A stretch of DNA of 64,000 bases, taken from the NCBI RefSeq assembly GCF_001761325.1, contig NZ_CP017478.1, positions 254,001 to 318,000 of the forward strand, given 5' to 3'. This document shows, piece by piece, positions 17,787 to 25,743 of this stretch. The DNA is from Urechidicola croceus. GTDB taxonomy: Bacteria; Bacteroidota; Bacteroidia; Flavobacteriales; Flavobacteriaceae. A model generated the notes under the pieces. That model had not been told where the DNA came from, ran no database searches, and worked only from the letters and a program-made list of their open reading frames with translations. A program made the translations under genes and the position numbers. Each line of letters opens with the position of its first letter. Position 1 is the first letter of the stretch.

Positions 17787-18593
17787 TTATTTTTTAACAG
17801 AATTTTTAAGAACAAATTTCTCTTTGATTGAATCAAATTCAACAATATCTGAAGAGAATAATTTCTGAATACTACCATTTTGAATAAGCTCCCTAGGGTT
17901 TCCTGTAATAAAATCGTTTTCAGTCATTAACCATAATTCATTAGCAGATTCTATAGCCAAGTGTATTTCGTGAGTTGAGACAATAATTGTTTTACCCAAT
18001 TCAACAGCAAGTCGTTTTAATAATTGAAATGTTTCCATTTTATGAAGAACATCCAAATGCGCAGTAGGTTCATCTAAAATAATAATATCGGTATCTTGCG
18101 CTAAGGCTCTCGAAATCAACACCCTTTGTAGTTGTCCATCACTTAATTCGTAAAACTTCTTATTAGTTAAATGTTCTATATGAGTTAACTTTAAGGAGTT
18201 ATTTATTTTTTCAATATCGTTTTGTGATAGATTGCCAATCCAATTTGTATAAGGTTGTCTACCTAGTGCAATCAATTCAAACACCGTTAAATTACTTTCG
18301 GGTAATTTCTCTGTAAGTACTAAACTCATAGTTCTTGCCAATTCATTAGGCGATAAACTTTCAATGTTCATACTATTAACAAAAATTTCACCACTAAGTT
18401 TTGATTGTACCTTTGTGAGAGTTCGTAGAAGTGTTGATTTACCAATTCCATTTTTCCCAAGTAAACATGCAAATTGACCTTTTGATAGAGTGATATTCAA
18501 TTTTTCGGCAATAAAAGTTTTATTTTTTTTTGCCAAATAACCAATATCCAAATTGCGTGTTCTGAGTATAATATGTTTTTTTTCTTGATTCAA
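17787..18593 (-). CDS. ABC transporter ATP-binding protein, FecE/BtuD type
   Basis: 268 residues. Walker A LLGKNGIGKSTL near 45, Q-loop region LARTMSLVLTEKLPE, signature LSDGQLQRVLISRALAQ near 148, Walker B IIILDEPTAHLDV and H-loop VSTHE are all present. It belongs to the metal-siderophore/cobalamin/heme importer group. It starts with TTG directly after the permease stop (TAA-TTG), with no ATG before Walker A. The operon order is rdgB-permease-ATPase; no periplasmic binding protein is nearby, so substrate (iron chelate, heme or B12) is open. Confidence 0.9.
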   Translation of the reverse strand: MNQEKKHIILRTRNLDIGYLAKKNKTFIAEKLNITLSKGQFACLLGKNGIGKSTLLRTLTKVQSKLSGEIFVNSMNIESLSPNELARTMSLVLTEKLPESNLTVFELIALGRQPYTNWIGNLSQNDIEKINNSLKLTHIEHLTNKKFYELSDGQLQRVLISRALAQDTDIIILDEPTAHLDVLHKMETFQLLKRLAVELGKTIIVSTHEIHLAIESANELWLMTENDFITGNPRELIQNGSIQKLFSSDIVEFDSIKEKFVLKNSVKK

Positions 18594-19622
18594 TTATATA
18601 TAAATTTTTCTTTTCCTAATCAATAACCATATAACAATTGGAGCTCCAAATAATGATGTGATCGCATTAATTGGTAAGGTATATTGACTTGCAGGAAGTT
18701 GAGCAATAATATCAGCAATAAGCATTAAAATTGCTCCAGAAATAGCAACTGCAGGTAATAAAATTTTATGATCAGAAGTGTTAAATAATAACTTTGTTAA
18801 ATGTGGTACTGCTAATCCAACAAAGGCAATTGGTCCTGCAAATGCTGTTATAACACCAGTTAAAATACTTGTAGTAATTAATGTGATACTCCTCATTTTT
18901 TTAATATTTACACCAACACTTTTTGCATAATTTTCTCCTAATAATAAACTGTTAAGAGGCTTTATGATTAAGGCTAATAATGAAATACCTATCATAAATA
19001 TGATACTGAATATTTTAAGTTCGTTCCAACTTAAGTTTCCTAAACTTCCAAACCCCCAAAATATAAATTGTTGTAATTGTTCAGCGCTACTAAAATAGGA
19101 AAGAACACTTATTACAGCTGATGTAATACTACCAAACATCAATCCAATTATTAAAATAGACATAGTATTTCTAACTCTATTGGAGGCTATTAAAACTGCT
19201 GAAAGCACAAAAAACGCACCCAAACTTGCTGCAATTGCCATCCCAAAATTAGAAAGTAAAAGGGTAGAAACCCCACCTATTAATGAAGAGCCTAAAATGA
19301 GCAATGCAACACCTAAACTGGCGCCAGAACTTATTCCTAATACGAATGGTCCAGCAAGAGGATTTCTAAAAAGCGTTTGCATTAACAATCCGCTTATTGC
19401 TAAACCAGAACCAACAAGTATGGCTGTTATTGCTTTAGGTAAACGATAATTAATTATGATTGTTTGCCATGAGTCTTTTGATATTTCACCACCAAATATA
19501 CTCGATATAATTTCAGTAAAAGGAATTGAAACGGAGCCTAAACTAATATTTAAAAACCAAATACATATCAATGCAATTAATAGTAAACTGAAAGTTGTGA
19601 TATATGTTTTTTGTTGGTTCAA
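18594..19622 (-). CDS. FecCD-family ABC transporter permease
   Basis: 342 residues with nine to ten transmembrane helices. Family marks: [41 protein letters not shown] (the FecCD hallmark), [14 protein letters not shown], and [20 protein letters not shown], the EAA-like coupling loop. It forms a homodimeric channel with the ATPase encoded next to it for uptake of an iron complex, heme or cobalamin. The start codon is TTG, overlapping the rdgB stop as TTGA; no ATG exists before the first helix. Expression is therefore coupled to rdgB translation. Confidence 0.92.
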   Translation of the reverse strand: MNQQKTYITTFSLLLIALICIWFLNISLGSVSIPFTEIISSIFGGEISKDSWQTIIINYRLPKAITAILVGSGLAISGLLMQTLFRNPLAGPFVLGISSGASLGVALLILGSSLIGGVSTLLLSNFGMAIAASLGAFFVLSAVLIASNRVRNTMSILIIGLMFGSITSAVISVLSYFSSAEQLQQFIFWGFGSLGNLSWNELKIFSIIFMIGISLLALIIKPLNSLLLGENYAKSVGVNIKKMRSITLITTSILTGVITAFAGPIAFVGLAVPHLTKLLFNTSDHKILLPAVAISGAILMLIADIIAQLPASQYTLPINAITSLFGAPIVIWLLIRKRKIYI

Positions 19623-20197
19623 TTTGATGTAGAGTTTAAAAATGCTATTAATTTTTTAACAGCCTTCCCACGATGTGAAATAGCACCTTTTTCATCCATA
19701 GTCATTTGAGCAAAAGAAGTTATATAACCATTTGGTTTAAAAACCGGATCATATCCAAACCCTTTTTTACCGTGTTTTTGAGTGAGAATTTCACCTTCAC
19801 ACATTCCCTTAAAAATATATTGAATACCTTTTAAGTTTAGTACAATAACAGTGGTAAATTGTGCATTTCTATTATATTCATTTTTTAATTCAATTAATAG
19901 TTTTTCAATATTTTTTTCAGCATTTGAAGGCTCTCCTGCATAACGCGCAGAATAAACACCAGGAGCACCGTTTAACGCTTCTACTTCAAGTCCAGTATCA
20001 TCTGCAAAGCAATCCAATCCATAATGAGTGGTGATATAATCGGCTTTAATTTTGGCATTTCCTTCTAAAGTATCGGCGGTTTCAGGAATATCTTCAAAGC
20101 AGCCAATATCTTTTAATCCTACAATTTCATATGATGGAAGCATGGCTTTAACTTCTTCAAGTTTGTTAGCGTTATTTGTTGCAAATACTATTTTCAT
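19619..20197 (-). CDS. rdgB: non-canonical purine NTP pyrophosphatase, RdgB/HAM1 family
   Basis: 192 residues. It hydrolyses dITP, ITP and XTP to monophosphates, keeping deaminated purines out of DNA. Marks: [17 protein letters not shown] at the N-terminus, [20 protein letters not shown] at ~68-87, [21 protein letters not shown] and the [10 protein letters not shown] tail. It is the first gene of a three-gene operon with the transporter downstream (4-base overlap). The -7 box lies only four bases before its ATG. Confidence 0.96.
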   Translation of the reverse strand: MKIVFATNNANKLEEVKAMLPSYEIVGLKDIGCFEDIPETADTLEGNAKIKADYITTHYGLDCFADDTGLEVEALNGAPGVYSARYAGEPSNAEKNIEKLLIELKNEYNRNAQFTTVIVLNLKGIQYIFKGMCEGEILTQKHGKKGFGYDPVFKPNGYITSFAQMTMDEKGAISHRGKAVKKLIAFLNSTSN

Positions 20198-20201
20198 AGC
20201 A

Positions 20202-20209
20202 CAAATGTA
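20202..20209 (-). promoter_or_regulatory. -7 box TACATTTG four bases before the rdgB ATG
   Basis: On the minus strand TACATTTG is followed by TGCT and ATG (20197). The same geometry is seen at 10719 and 57565. No -33 TTG at normal spacing. Confidence 0.4.
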
Positions 20210-20218
20210 AGGTTAATT

Positions 20219-20677
20219 TTACTGAACCGGAAGACTTGCTGTAGATTTGACCTCGGTCATAACAAAAGCACTCTGGACCTGACCTAAATTTTCTATGGAA
20301 GCTAATTTTTTAGTAACAAAATGTTGATATTCATCCATATTGTGAACCATTACTTTGATGAGATAATCAAACATTCCACCTACATGATAGCACTCTACAA
20401 CTTCTTCAAATTGTTGAATATCTTTTTCAAATTTATCAATATAAATTGCAGCGTGACTTTTTAAAGTTACATTACAAAAAACCATCAATGACAAGCCCAT
20501 TTTCTTGCGATCCAATACTGCTTTGTAGGATTGAATATAGCCATCATTTTCCAATCGTTTTATGCGTTCAAAAATAGGAGTAGAGGTTAGGTTTAATTTT
20601 GCTGCTATTTCTTTGATAGTATATTTTGCATTGGATTGTAATAGTTTAAGGATGGCTTTATCGGTTGCGTCTAACAT
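20219..20677 (-). CDS. Lrp/AsnC family transcriptional regulator
   Basis: 152 residues. An N-terminal HTH (AKYTIKEIAAKLNLTSTPIF with recognition helix ERIKRLENDGYI) is followed by the AsnC/RAM ligand-binding domain from ~65 (GLSLMVFCNVTLK, VVECYHVGGMFDYLIKVMVH). Such octameric regulators sense amino acids. It is divergent from the PLP-dependent sulfur amino acid enzyme at 20832, 154 bases apart, which makes that gene the most likely target. It has a complete Bacteroidota promoter. Confidence 0.93.
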   Translation of the reverse strand: MLDATDKAILKLLQSNAKYTIKEIAAKLNLTSTPIFERIKRLENDGYIQSYKAVLDRKKMGLSLMVFCNVTLKSHAAIYIDKFEKDIQQFEEVVECYHVGGMFDYLIKVMVHNMDEYQHFVTKKLASIENLGQVQSAFVMTEVKSTASLPVQ

Positions 20678-20737
20678 ATTGTAGATTTTTTTGCTGAAAA
20701 ATATGATTTATTCAACATCTAAAAGAAATTAATTCTT

Positions 20738-20769
20738 CAAATTTATGTTATATAGAATTATTTACCAAA
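20738..20769 (-). promoter_or_regulatory. complete promoter of the Lrp-family gene
   Basis: Minus strand: -33 TTTG (20769-20766), 20-base spacer, -7 TAAATTTG (20745-20738). The leader would be about 60 bases. It overlaps the likely upstream region of the divergent gene, a natural place for autoregulation. Confidence 0.5.
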
Positions 20770-20805
20770 TTAATTTGCTAAATAAGAATATAATGCTTTA
20801 TTATT

Positions 20806-20813
20806 TAACTTTG
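20806..20813 (+). promoter_or_regulatory. -7 box TAACTTTG upstream of the cystathionine gamma-synthase-family gene
   Basis: A consensus match 18 bases before the ATG at 20832. The nearest TTTG upstream (20774) is 28 bases away, too far for an ideal promoter; this may reflect activator dependence. Confidence 0.35.
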
Positions 20814-20831
20814 GTATAAAATATATCAATC

Positions 20832-22115
20832 ATGAAAAATCATAAGTTCAGTCCAGAAAGTTTAATGATGAGTTACGGTTATAAGCCAGAATTATCTCAA
20901 GGAGCGATTAAATGTCCAATTTTTAACACTTCCACATTTGTATTTAAAACAGCTCAAGAAGGAAAGGCATTTTTTGAAGTTGCTTATGGATTGAGAGAGA
21001 AAGCACCATCTGAAGAAATGGGATTGATATACAGTAGAATTAATAATCCAAATTTAGAAATTTTAGAAAATCGCTTATGTCTTTGGGATAAAGCAGATGA
21101 TTGTGCAGTTTTTGAAAGTGGTATGTCTGCAATTACAACAGTCTTATTAGAATTCTTAAAGCCTGGAGATTTATTGGTGTATTCAAATCCAACATATGGA
21201 GGGACCGATCATTTTATAAATCATTATTTACCTTCAATAGGAGTTACGGTTTTAGGTGTTCATCCAAATCAAAGTAAAGATGAGATTGTTGAATTGATTG
21301 AAAATTCTGGAAAAGCATCTAACTTAAAAATGATTTATCTAGAAACCCCAGCAAATCCTACAAATGACCTATTAGATATTGAGATGTATAGTGAAATTGC
21401 AAAACACTTTTCTACTGCTCAAAATAAAGTTATCACAGCGGTAGACAATACATTTATGGGGCCTATATGGCAACATCCATTAAGATTTGGTGCAGATTTG
21501 GTATTGTATTCCGCAACTAAGTATATAGGAGGTCATAGTGATTTAATTGCAGGAGCAGTTCTTGGTTCGAATGAATTGATGATACGCGTAAAAACATTAA
21601 GAACATTTCTGGGTAATATGGCTAGTTCAAATACAGCATGGTTGTTAATGAGAAGTCTTGAAACTTTGAAAATCCGCATGGATAAGCAGTCACAGAATGC
21701 AGAAGAGGTAGCACACTTCTTAAAATCTCATGACAAGGTTGAAAGTGTGAATTTTTTAGGTTTATTAGTTGAAAGTTCACATCAATATGATATATATAAA
21801 AGGCAATGTACTGCTCCGGGAGCGATGATAACTTTCAATATTAAAGGAGGAGAAAAACAAGCCTTTCAATTATTGAATCATTTGAAATTAGTAAAATTAG
21901 CAGTAAGTCTTGGCGGAACAGAGAGTTTGGCTCAACATCCGATTACGATGACTCATGCAGGTGTAGACCCAGAAAGTAGAAAGCGTATGAATATTACTGA
22001 CAAAATGGTGCGACTTTCAATAGGAGTAGAGGATGCAAAAGATATAATTTGGGATCTGAATCAAGCATTTGAAAAGGTTGAACTATCAAATATGGAAAAA
22101 TTATTGAAACATTAA
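20832..22115 (+). CDS. cystathionine gamma-synthase / methionine gamma-lyase family PLP enzyme
   Basis: 427 residues, Cys/Met metabolism PLP family. PLP-binding Lys230 is in YSATKYIGGHSDLIAGAV. Other marks are IYSRINNPNLEILENRL, FESGMSAITTVLLEFLKPGD, SNPTYGGTDHF, YLETPANPTND and the C-terminal SLGGTESLAQHPITMTHAGV. The active-site Cys typical of bacterial methionine gamma-lyase (YGCT) is Gly here (YGGT), so a strict lyase assignment is not supported. It could act as cystathionine gamma-lyase/synthase or a broad lyase. Divergent from the Lrp regulator, which probably controls it. Confidence 0.88.
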   Translation: MKNHKFSPESLMMSYGYKPELSQGAIKCPIFNTSTFVFKTAQEGKAFFEVAYGLREKAPSEEMGLIYSRINNPNLEILENRLCLWDKADDCAVFESGMSAITTVLLEFLKPGDLLVYSNPTYGGTDHFINHYLPSIGVTVLGVHPNQSKDEIVELIENSGKASNLKMIYLETPANPTNDLLDIEMYSEIAKHFSTAQNKVITAVDNTFMGPIWQHPLRFGADLVLYSATKYIGGHSDLIAGAVLGSNELMIRVKTLRTFLGNMASSNTAWLLMRSLETLKIRMDKQSQNAEEVAHFLKSHDKVESVNFLGLLVESSHQYDIYKRQCTAPGAMITFNIKGGEKQAFQLLNHLKLVKLAVSLGGTESLAQHPITMTHAGVDPESRKRMNITDKMVRLSIGVEDAKDIIWDLNQAFEKVELSNMEKLLKH

Positions 22116-22180
22116 AAAAACTTTTAGTTAAAAAAAATGAAATTTTTGTAACAAAATGTTTGAATTTCATACATATAGGT

Positions 22181-22360
22181 ATGAAAAAACTTATTTTAAT
22201 AAATGCCATTTTTTGGGCATCATCGCTTATAATTCTATCTTACTTTTTTAAAGAAAGTGAATATTGGAAATATTTTTTTGGTTTAATATTAATTATTTCT
22301 TCAATGATTAATAGTTTTTTATCCAAAAAACTTAATAAAAGCAAGAAGAACTGCTGTTAG
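22181..22360 (+). CDS. small membrane protein, two predicted transmembrane helices
   Basis: 59 residues from the ATG at 22181 (MKKLILINAIFWAS). Two hydrophobic segments at ~4-22 and ~29-48 are joined by a short polar loop (FKESEYWKY), and the tail is basic, ending KKNCC. A seven-residue upstream extension from 22160 is possible but less natural. It follows the PLP enzyme by 65 bases on the same strand and converges with rlmH. I do not recognise a family; the vicinal cysteines at the very end are the only unusual feature. Confidence 0.55.
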   Translation: MKKLILINAIFWASSLIILSYFFKESEYWKYFFGLILIISSMINSFLSKKLNKSKKNCC

Positions 22361-22377
22361 TATAACTTATAGCGTAA

Positions 22378-22851
22378 TCATTCATGATGATACGGCTCAT
22401 TTTTAAGGATGGTATAGGCTCTATATATTTGTTCAACAACAAATAAACGTATCATTTGGTGTGAAAAAGTCATTTTGGAAAATGATACTTTTCCTTGTGC
22501 TTTTTTATATACTTCATCAGAGAAACCATAGGGTCCACCTATGACAAATACTAATTGTTTTAATCCTGAATTCATTTTTTTTTGAAGATATTTTGAAAAT
22601 TGAATAGAAGTATAATCTTTTCCTTTATCATCAAGTAATATCAATTGATCTGTAGGTTGTAGATGTTTTAAAATTAATTCTCCCTCTTTATCTTTCTGTT
22701 GATTTTCAGATAAATTCTTAGCATTTTTAATATCAGGAATAACCGTCAATTCAAACTTGATATAATGTTTTAATCTGTTTTGATAGGTTTCAATCAGTTT
22801 AATGAGGTTTTTATCATCAGTTTTGCCTATTGCGAGTAGTTTAATCTTCAT
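22378..22851 (-). CDS. rlmH: 23S rRNA (pseudouridine1915-N3)-methyltransferase RlmH
   Basis: 157 residues, SPOUT fold. It methylates pseudouridine 1915 in helix 69 on assembled 70S ribosomes. Marks: MKIKLLAIGKTDDK start, LILLDDKGKDYTSIQFSKYL, the knot LVFVIGGPYGFSDEV and the C-terminal MTFSHQMIRLFVVEQIYRAY. A 20-residue upstream extension to 22911 would run into the preceding gene and has no homology, so the ATG at 22851 is used. It begins one base after the stop of the unknown gene at 22853, so the two are probably cotranscribed. Confidence 0.96.
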   Translation of the reverse strand: MKIKLLAIGKTDDKNLIKLIETYQNRLKHYIKFELTVIPDIKNAKNLSENQQKDKEGELILKHLQPTDQLILLDDKGKDYTSIQFSKYLQKKMNSGLKQLVFVIGGPYGFSDEVYKKAQGKVSFSKMTFSHQMIRLFVVEQIYRAYTILKNEPYHHE

Positions 22852-22852
22852 T

Positions 22853-23761
22853 TTAGTAACAACTTGGAATGTAATAATCATAATCTTTGGTGGTGTCAAA
22901 GATAATTCCATATCCTAAATTATAGTTGGTTTTTATCGATTGATTCCAATCATTTTTAAATTTTGTCCAATCTTTTTCTTTTAATAATTTAAATAAAACA
23001 GAATTTGGTAAGAAATCATTTTTGATAAAGTACTCACCATTAGGTTTTAAAATAATCAAATCAATATCGGGATGATTTTTTGTAAATGTAGTTTTGATTA
23101 TGCTATTGACTTCTAACCAAGTGAAATAATCATTTTTAAGAGGGTAGTTATTATTGTTGTAGATAGCATAGTAAACGGGAGTTTTAAATCTTAATTCTAC
23201 TTTTCTTATACACTTATTCTGCTGTTTGGCATAATTAGCTACATCTTTATTAAATTTTTTTAAATTATGGAATTCTTTGCGATGCCATTCAACAATTTGC
23301 TTAAAAGCTTTGATTGATTTTATTGGTTCTTCATTATTTTTTTTGGCATTCAGATTAAAGTAATTATAATTTTCTTCTAGGCTATATGAGTTAATTAAAT
23401 TACAATATTCATTACTCTCCTTGAATCCTGCAAGATTTTCTTCATAATGAATTAATATAGAATGATTTTTTGGAGTGTTTTTTATAGATTGTTGGTTCAA
23501 ATACATTCGTATTTGATTGTATTCTTGTGGAGTTAATTTTCCAAAATACATACGATGGTAAACTTTGTAAACAATATAATTATCAATATCAAACTGTTTG
23601 CAATAAAAGACCGCAGCATTACATTTATCAATAAATTTATCTTTTGATATTTCTATTTTGTTTTCATCGTAATAAACAGTGTCTTTTTCAATTTTATTCT
23701 GACCATAAAGTATGAAAGTAGAGATAAAAAAAAGGTATGGTAGAATTCTTTTGTAATTCAT
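22853..23761 (-). CDS. secreted protein of unknown function, paralogue A
   Basis: 302 residues with signal peptide MNYKRILPYLFFISTFILYG. An ATG four codons upstream (23773) is also possible; the start used gives the same signal-peptide length as the paralogue at 23851. It shares with that neighbour the run KxKNDYFTW...IK and then LILKPNGxYFIKN near the C-terminus. A GQNKIEK motif follows the signal, and Cys residues are conserved at four places (FIDKC, FYC, KCIRK and the penultimate residue). Mostly alpha/beta, no transmembrane helix beyond the signal. I do not recognise a family. Confidence 0.75.
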   Translation of the reverse strand: MNYKRILPYLFFISTFILYGQNKIEKDTVYYDENKIEISKDKFIDKCNAAVFYCKQFDIDNYIVYKVYHRMYFGKLTPQEYNQIRMYLNQQSIKNTPKNHSILIHYEENLAGFKESNEYCNLINSYSLEENYNYFNLNAKKNNEEPIKSIKAFKQIVEWHRKEFHNLKKFNKDVANYAKQQNKCIRKVELRFKTPVYYAIYNNNNYPLKNDYFTWLEVNSIIKTTFTKNHPDIDLIILKPNGEYFIKNDFLPNSVLFKLLKEKDWTKFKNDWNQSIKTNYNLGYGIIFDTTKDYDYYIPSCY

Positions 23762-23850
23762 TTTTAATTTCATTTATCAGTTTATACTAGTTTAGAAGAG
23801 TTATTTATTGGCAGCATTTATTGTGCCAATCGTTTAACCTAAATTAGTAA

Positions 23851-24753
23851 TTAAAAACAATGTTTCAAGTGATATACATTATTTTGGACTAATTTTTTGA
23901 TAATTCCGTGGCCTTTCGAAAATTTTTCTTCAGTAGTTTTTTTCCAATCATTGTAGTATTCAGACCAATCAGATTCATTTGCAATTTTTATAATGTTTGA
24001 ATCTGATACATATCCATTTTTTATAAAGTATTTTCCATTAGGTTTTAGAATTAATAAATCATTTCCAGTATTAATTTCAAAAAACATATTTTTAATAACA
24101 CCAGTGTCTTCAGCCCAAGTAAAATAGTCGTTTTTTAATTTATACCCAATATTTTCATGAACAATTAAGTTAATTTTTGAATTACTCTTTTTTTCAATTT
24201 TTTGAATACATTTTGATTTTGTTTTCGCAGTCTTCTCATAGTCATCATAGTATCTTACTTCACTATGAAACTTGGTTATATGATTATTAAACACTTTTTT
24301 AAAATCTAATAATGACATCTCGTTATGAGATTGATTTGTTACATTATTTAAGTAAATGGAATAATTTTCTTGAATACTTTTATCAACATCATAAGTACAT
24401 TCTTCTATTGATTGATTGAAACCAACTAACCGCTCTTTGAAATAGATGATTATATTTTTAGTAGTATCAATATCTTTATTTGCTAATCGATTTAAATAGA
24501 TTCGAACTTGCTTGTTTTCTTGTTTTGAGATTTCTCCAAAATAATATCTGTATAAAACCTTATTAATAATCAAACTATCAGTCTCATATTTTTTACAATG
24601 GAATACAACATTTTTACACTTTGTATTAAACTCGTTTATGGAGATTATTTCTTTATTTTCATTGGAGTAAATATCTAGTTTTTCTATGTTTTTTTGACCA
24701 AATAATACAATAGTAAATAATATAAAAATTGTAGTTGATACATTTTTTTTCAT
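23851..24753 (-). CDS. secreted protein of unknown function, paralogue B
   Basis: 300 residues; signal peptide MKKNVSTTIFILFTIVLFG, then QKNIEK like the downstream paralogue. Conserved blocks align along the whole length: NTKCKNVVFHC, RYYFGEISKQENKQVRIYLN, CIQKIEKK, KLKNDYFTWAE, DLLILKPNGKYFIKN, SDWSEYYNDW, KGHGII and a Cys at the penultimate position. The pairing of cysteines suggests disulfides in the periplasm or outside. Upstream of paralogue A by 89 bases on the same strand; the two look like a tandem duplication that has diverged. Function unknown. Confidence 0.75.
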   Translation of the reverse strand: MKKNVSTTIFILFTIVLFGQKNIEKLDIYSNENKEIISINEFNTKCKNVVFHCKKYETDSLIINKVLYRYYFGEISKQENKQVRIYLNRLANKDIDTTKNIIIYFKERLVGFNQSIEECTYDVDKSIQENYSIYLNNVTNQSHNEMSLLDFKKVFNNHITKFHSEVRYYDDYEKTAKTKSKCIQKIEKKSNSKINLIVHENIGYKLKNDYFTWAEDTGVIKNMFFEINTGNDLLILKPNGKYFIKNGYVSDSNIIKIANESDWSEYYNDWKKTTEEKFSKGHGIIKKLVQNNVYHLKHCF

Positions 24754-24770
24754 TCGAGCAATCGTTTTTT

Positions 24771-24778
24771 CAAATATA
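24771..24778 (-). promoter_or_regulatory. -7 box TATATTTG upstream of paralogue B
   Basis: A consensus match on the minus strand, 17 bases before the ATG at 24753. No -33 at normal spacing. Confidence 0.3.
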
Positions 24779-24818
24779 AAATAAATTTCAAACTTAGATT
24801 AGATGATGATTATTTTGA

Positions 24819-24826
24819 TATTTTTG
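24819..24826 (+). promoter_or_regulatory. -7 box TATTTTTG upstream of nadC
   Basis: A consensus match 16 bases before the nadC ATG at 24843; -33 not identified. Confidence 0.3.
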
Positions 24827-24842
24827 TTTAAAATTCAAGAAA

Positions 24843-25700
24843 ATGATAAGCGAAAAACAATTTCAAAAAGAAATAGACTATATTATTTCTAATGCAATAC
24901 GTGAAGATGTTGGTGATGGAGATCACAGTTCGTTAGCGTGTATCCCAGTATCAGCCCAAGGAAAAGCAAAATTATTGGTTAAAGATCAAGGAATTATTGC
25001 AGGTGTAGAATTTGCAGAAATGATTTTTAAATATGTAGATAAAGATTTGAAAATTGAGGTTTTAATTAATGATGGAGAAAGAGTTAAGCATGGAGATATT
25101 GTTTTATATGTAAGCGGTAGTTCTCAATCTATATTAAAGGCCGAACGCTTAGTATTAAATTCAATGCAGCGAATGAGTGCAATAGCTACTAAAACTCATT
25201 TTTTTATGGATTTGCTAAAAGGAACAAAAACGAAGGTTTTAGATACCCGTAAAACAACTCCTGGAATTAGAGCAATTGAAAAATGGGCTGTAAAAATTGG
25301 TGGTGGAGTCAATCATCGATTTGCATTATACGATATGATTATGTTGAAAGATAATCATATTGATTTTGCTGGAGGAATAACAAAGGCGATTGATAAAACT
25401 AAAGAATATTTGAAGCAAACAAACCGTGACATAAAAATTATTGTTGAAGCAAGAAACCTTGAGGAAATCAAAGAGATTTTAAAGTCAGATGGAATTCACA
25501 GAATATTAATTGACAATTTTAATTACGAAGATACACGTAAAGCAGTAGCCATGATTGGCGATAAATGTCAGTCCGAATCAAGTGGAGGTATCAATGAAGA
25601 TACTATTCGAAGATATGCAGAGTGTGGTGTGGATTATATCTCATCTGGTGCGTTGACACACTCGGTATATAATATGGATTTGAGTTTGAAAGCAGTATGA
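24843..25700 (+). CDS. nadC: nicotinate-nucleotide pyrophosphorylase (carboxylating)
   Basis: 285 residues. It converts quinolinate and PRPP to nicotinate mononucleotide in de novo NAD synthesis. Marks: AIREDVGDGDHSS near 18-30, KAERLVLNSMQRMSAIAT, KVLDTRKTTPGIRAIEKWAV (quinolinate-binding Arg/Lys), GGGVNHRFALYDMIMLKDNH, VEARNLEE and the C-terminal DYISSGALTHS. Length is standard. Followed after 43 bases by yihY/brkB on the same strand; nadA/nadB are not in the window. Confidence 0.96.
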   Translation: MISEKQFQKEIDYIISNAIREDVGDGDHSSLACIPVSAQGKAKLLVKDQGIIAGVEFAEMIFKYVDKDLKIEVLINDGERVKHGDIVLYVSGSSQSILKAERLVLNSMQRMSAIATKTHFFMDLLKGTKTKVLDTRKTTPGIRAIEKWAVKIGGGVNHRFALYDMIMLKDNHIDFAGGITKAIDKTKEYLKQTNRDIKIIVEARNLEEIKEILKSDGIHRILIDNFNYEDTRKAVAMIGDKCQSESSGGINEDTIRRYAECGVDYISSGALTHSVYNMDLSLKAV

Positions 25701-25743
25701 TTCAATACATATAAATTTAAAAAATGCAATTGCATATTAAATT

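Noticed and set aside
18177-20197. Siderophore biosynthesis or complete heme-uptake locus
   Set aside because: Only permease and ATPase are present; no binding protein, receptor or biosynthesis gene is adjacent.
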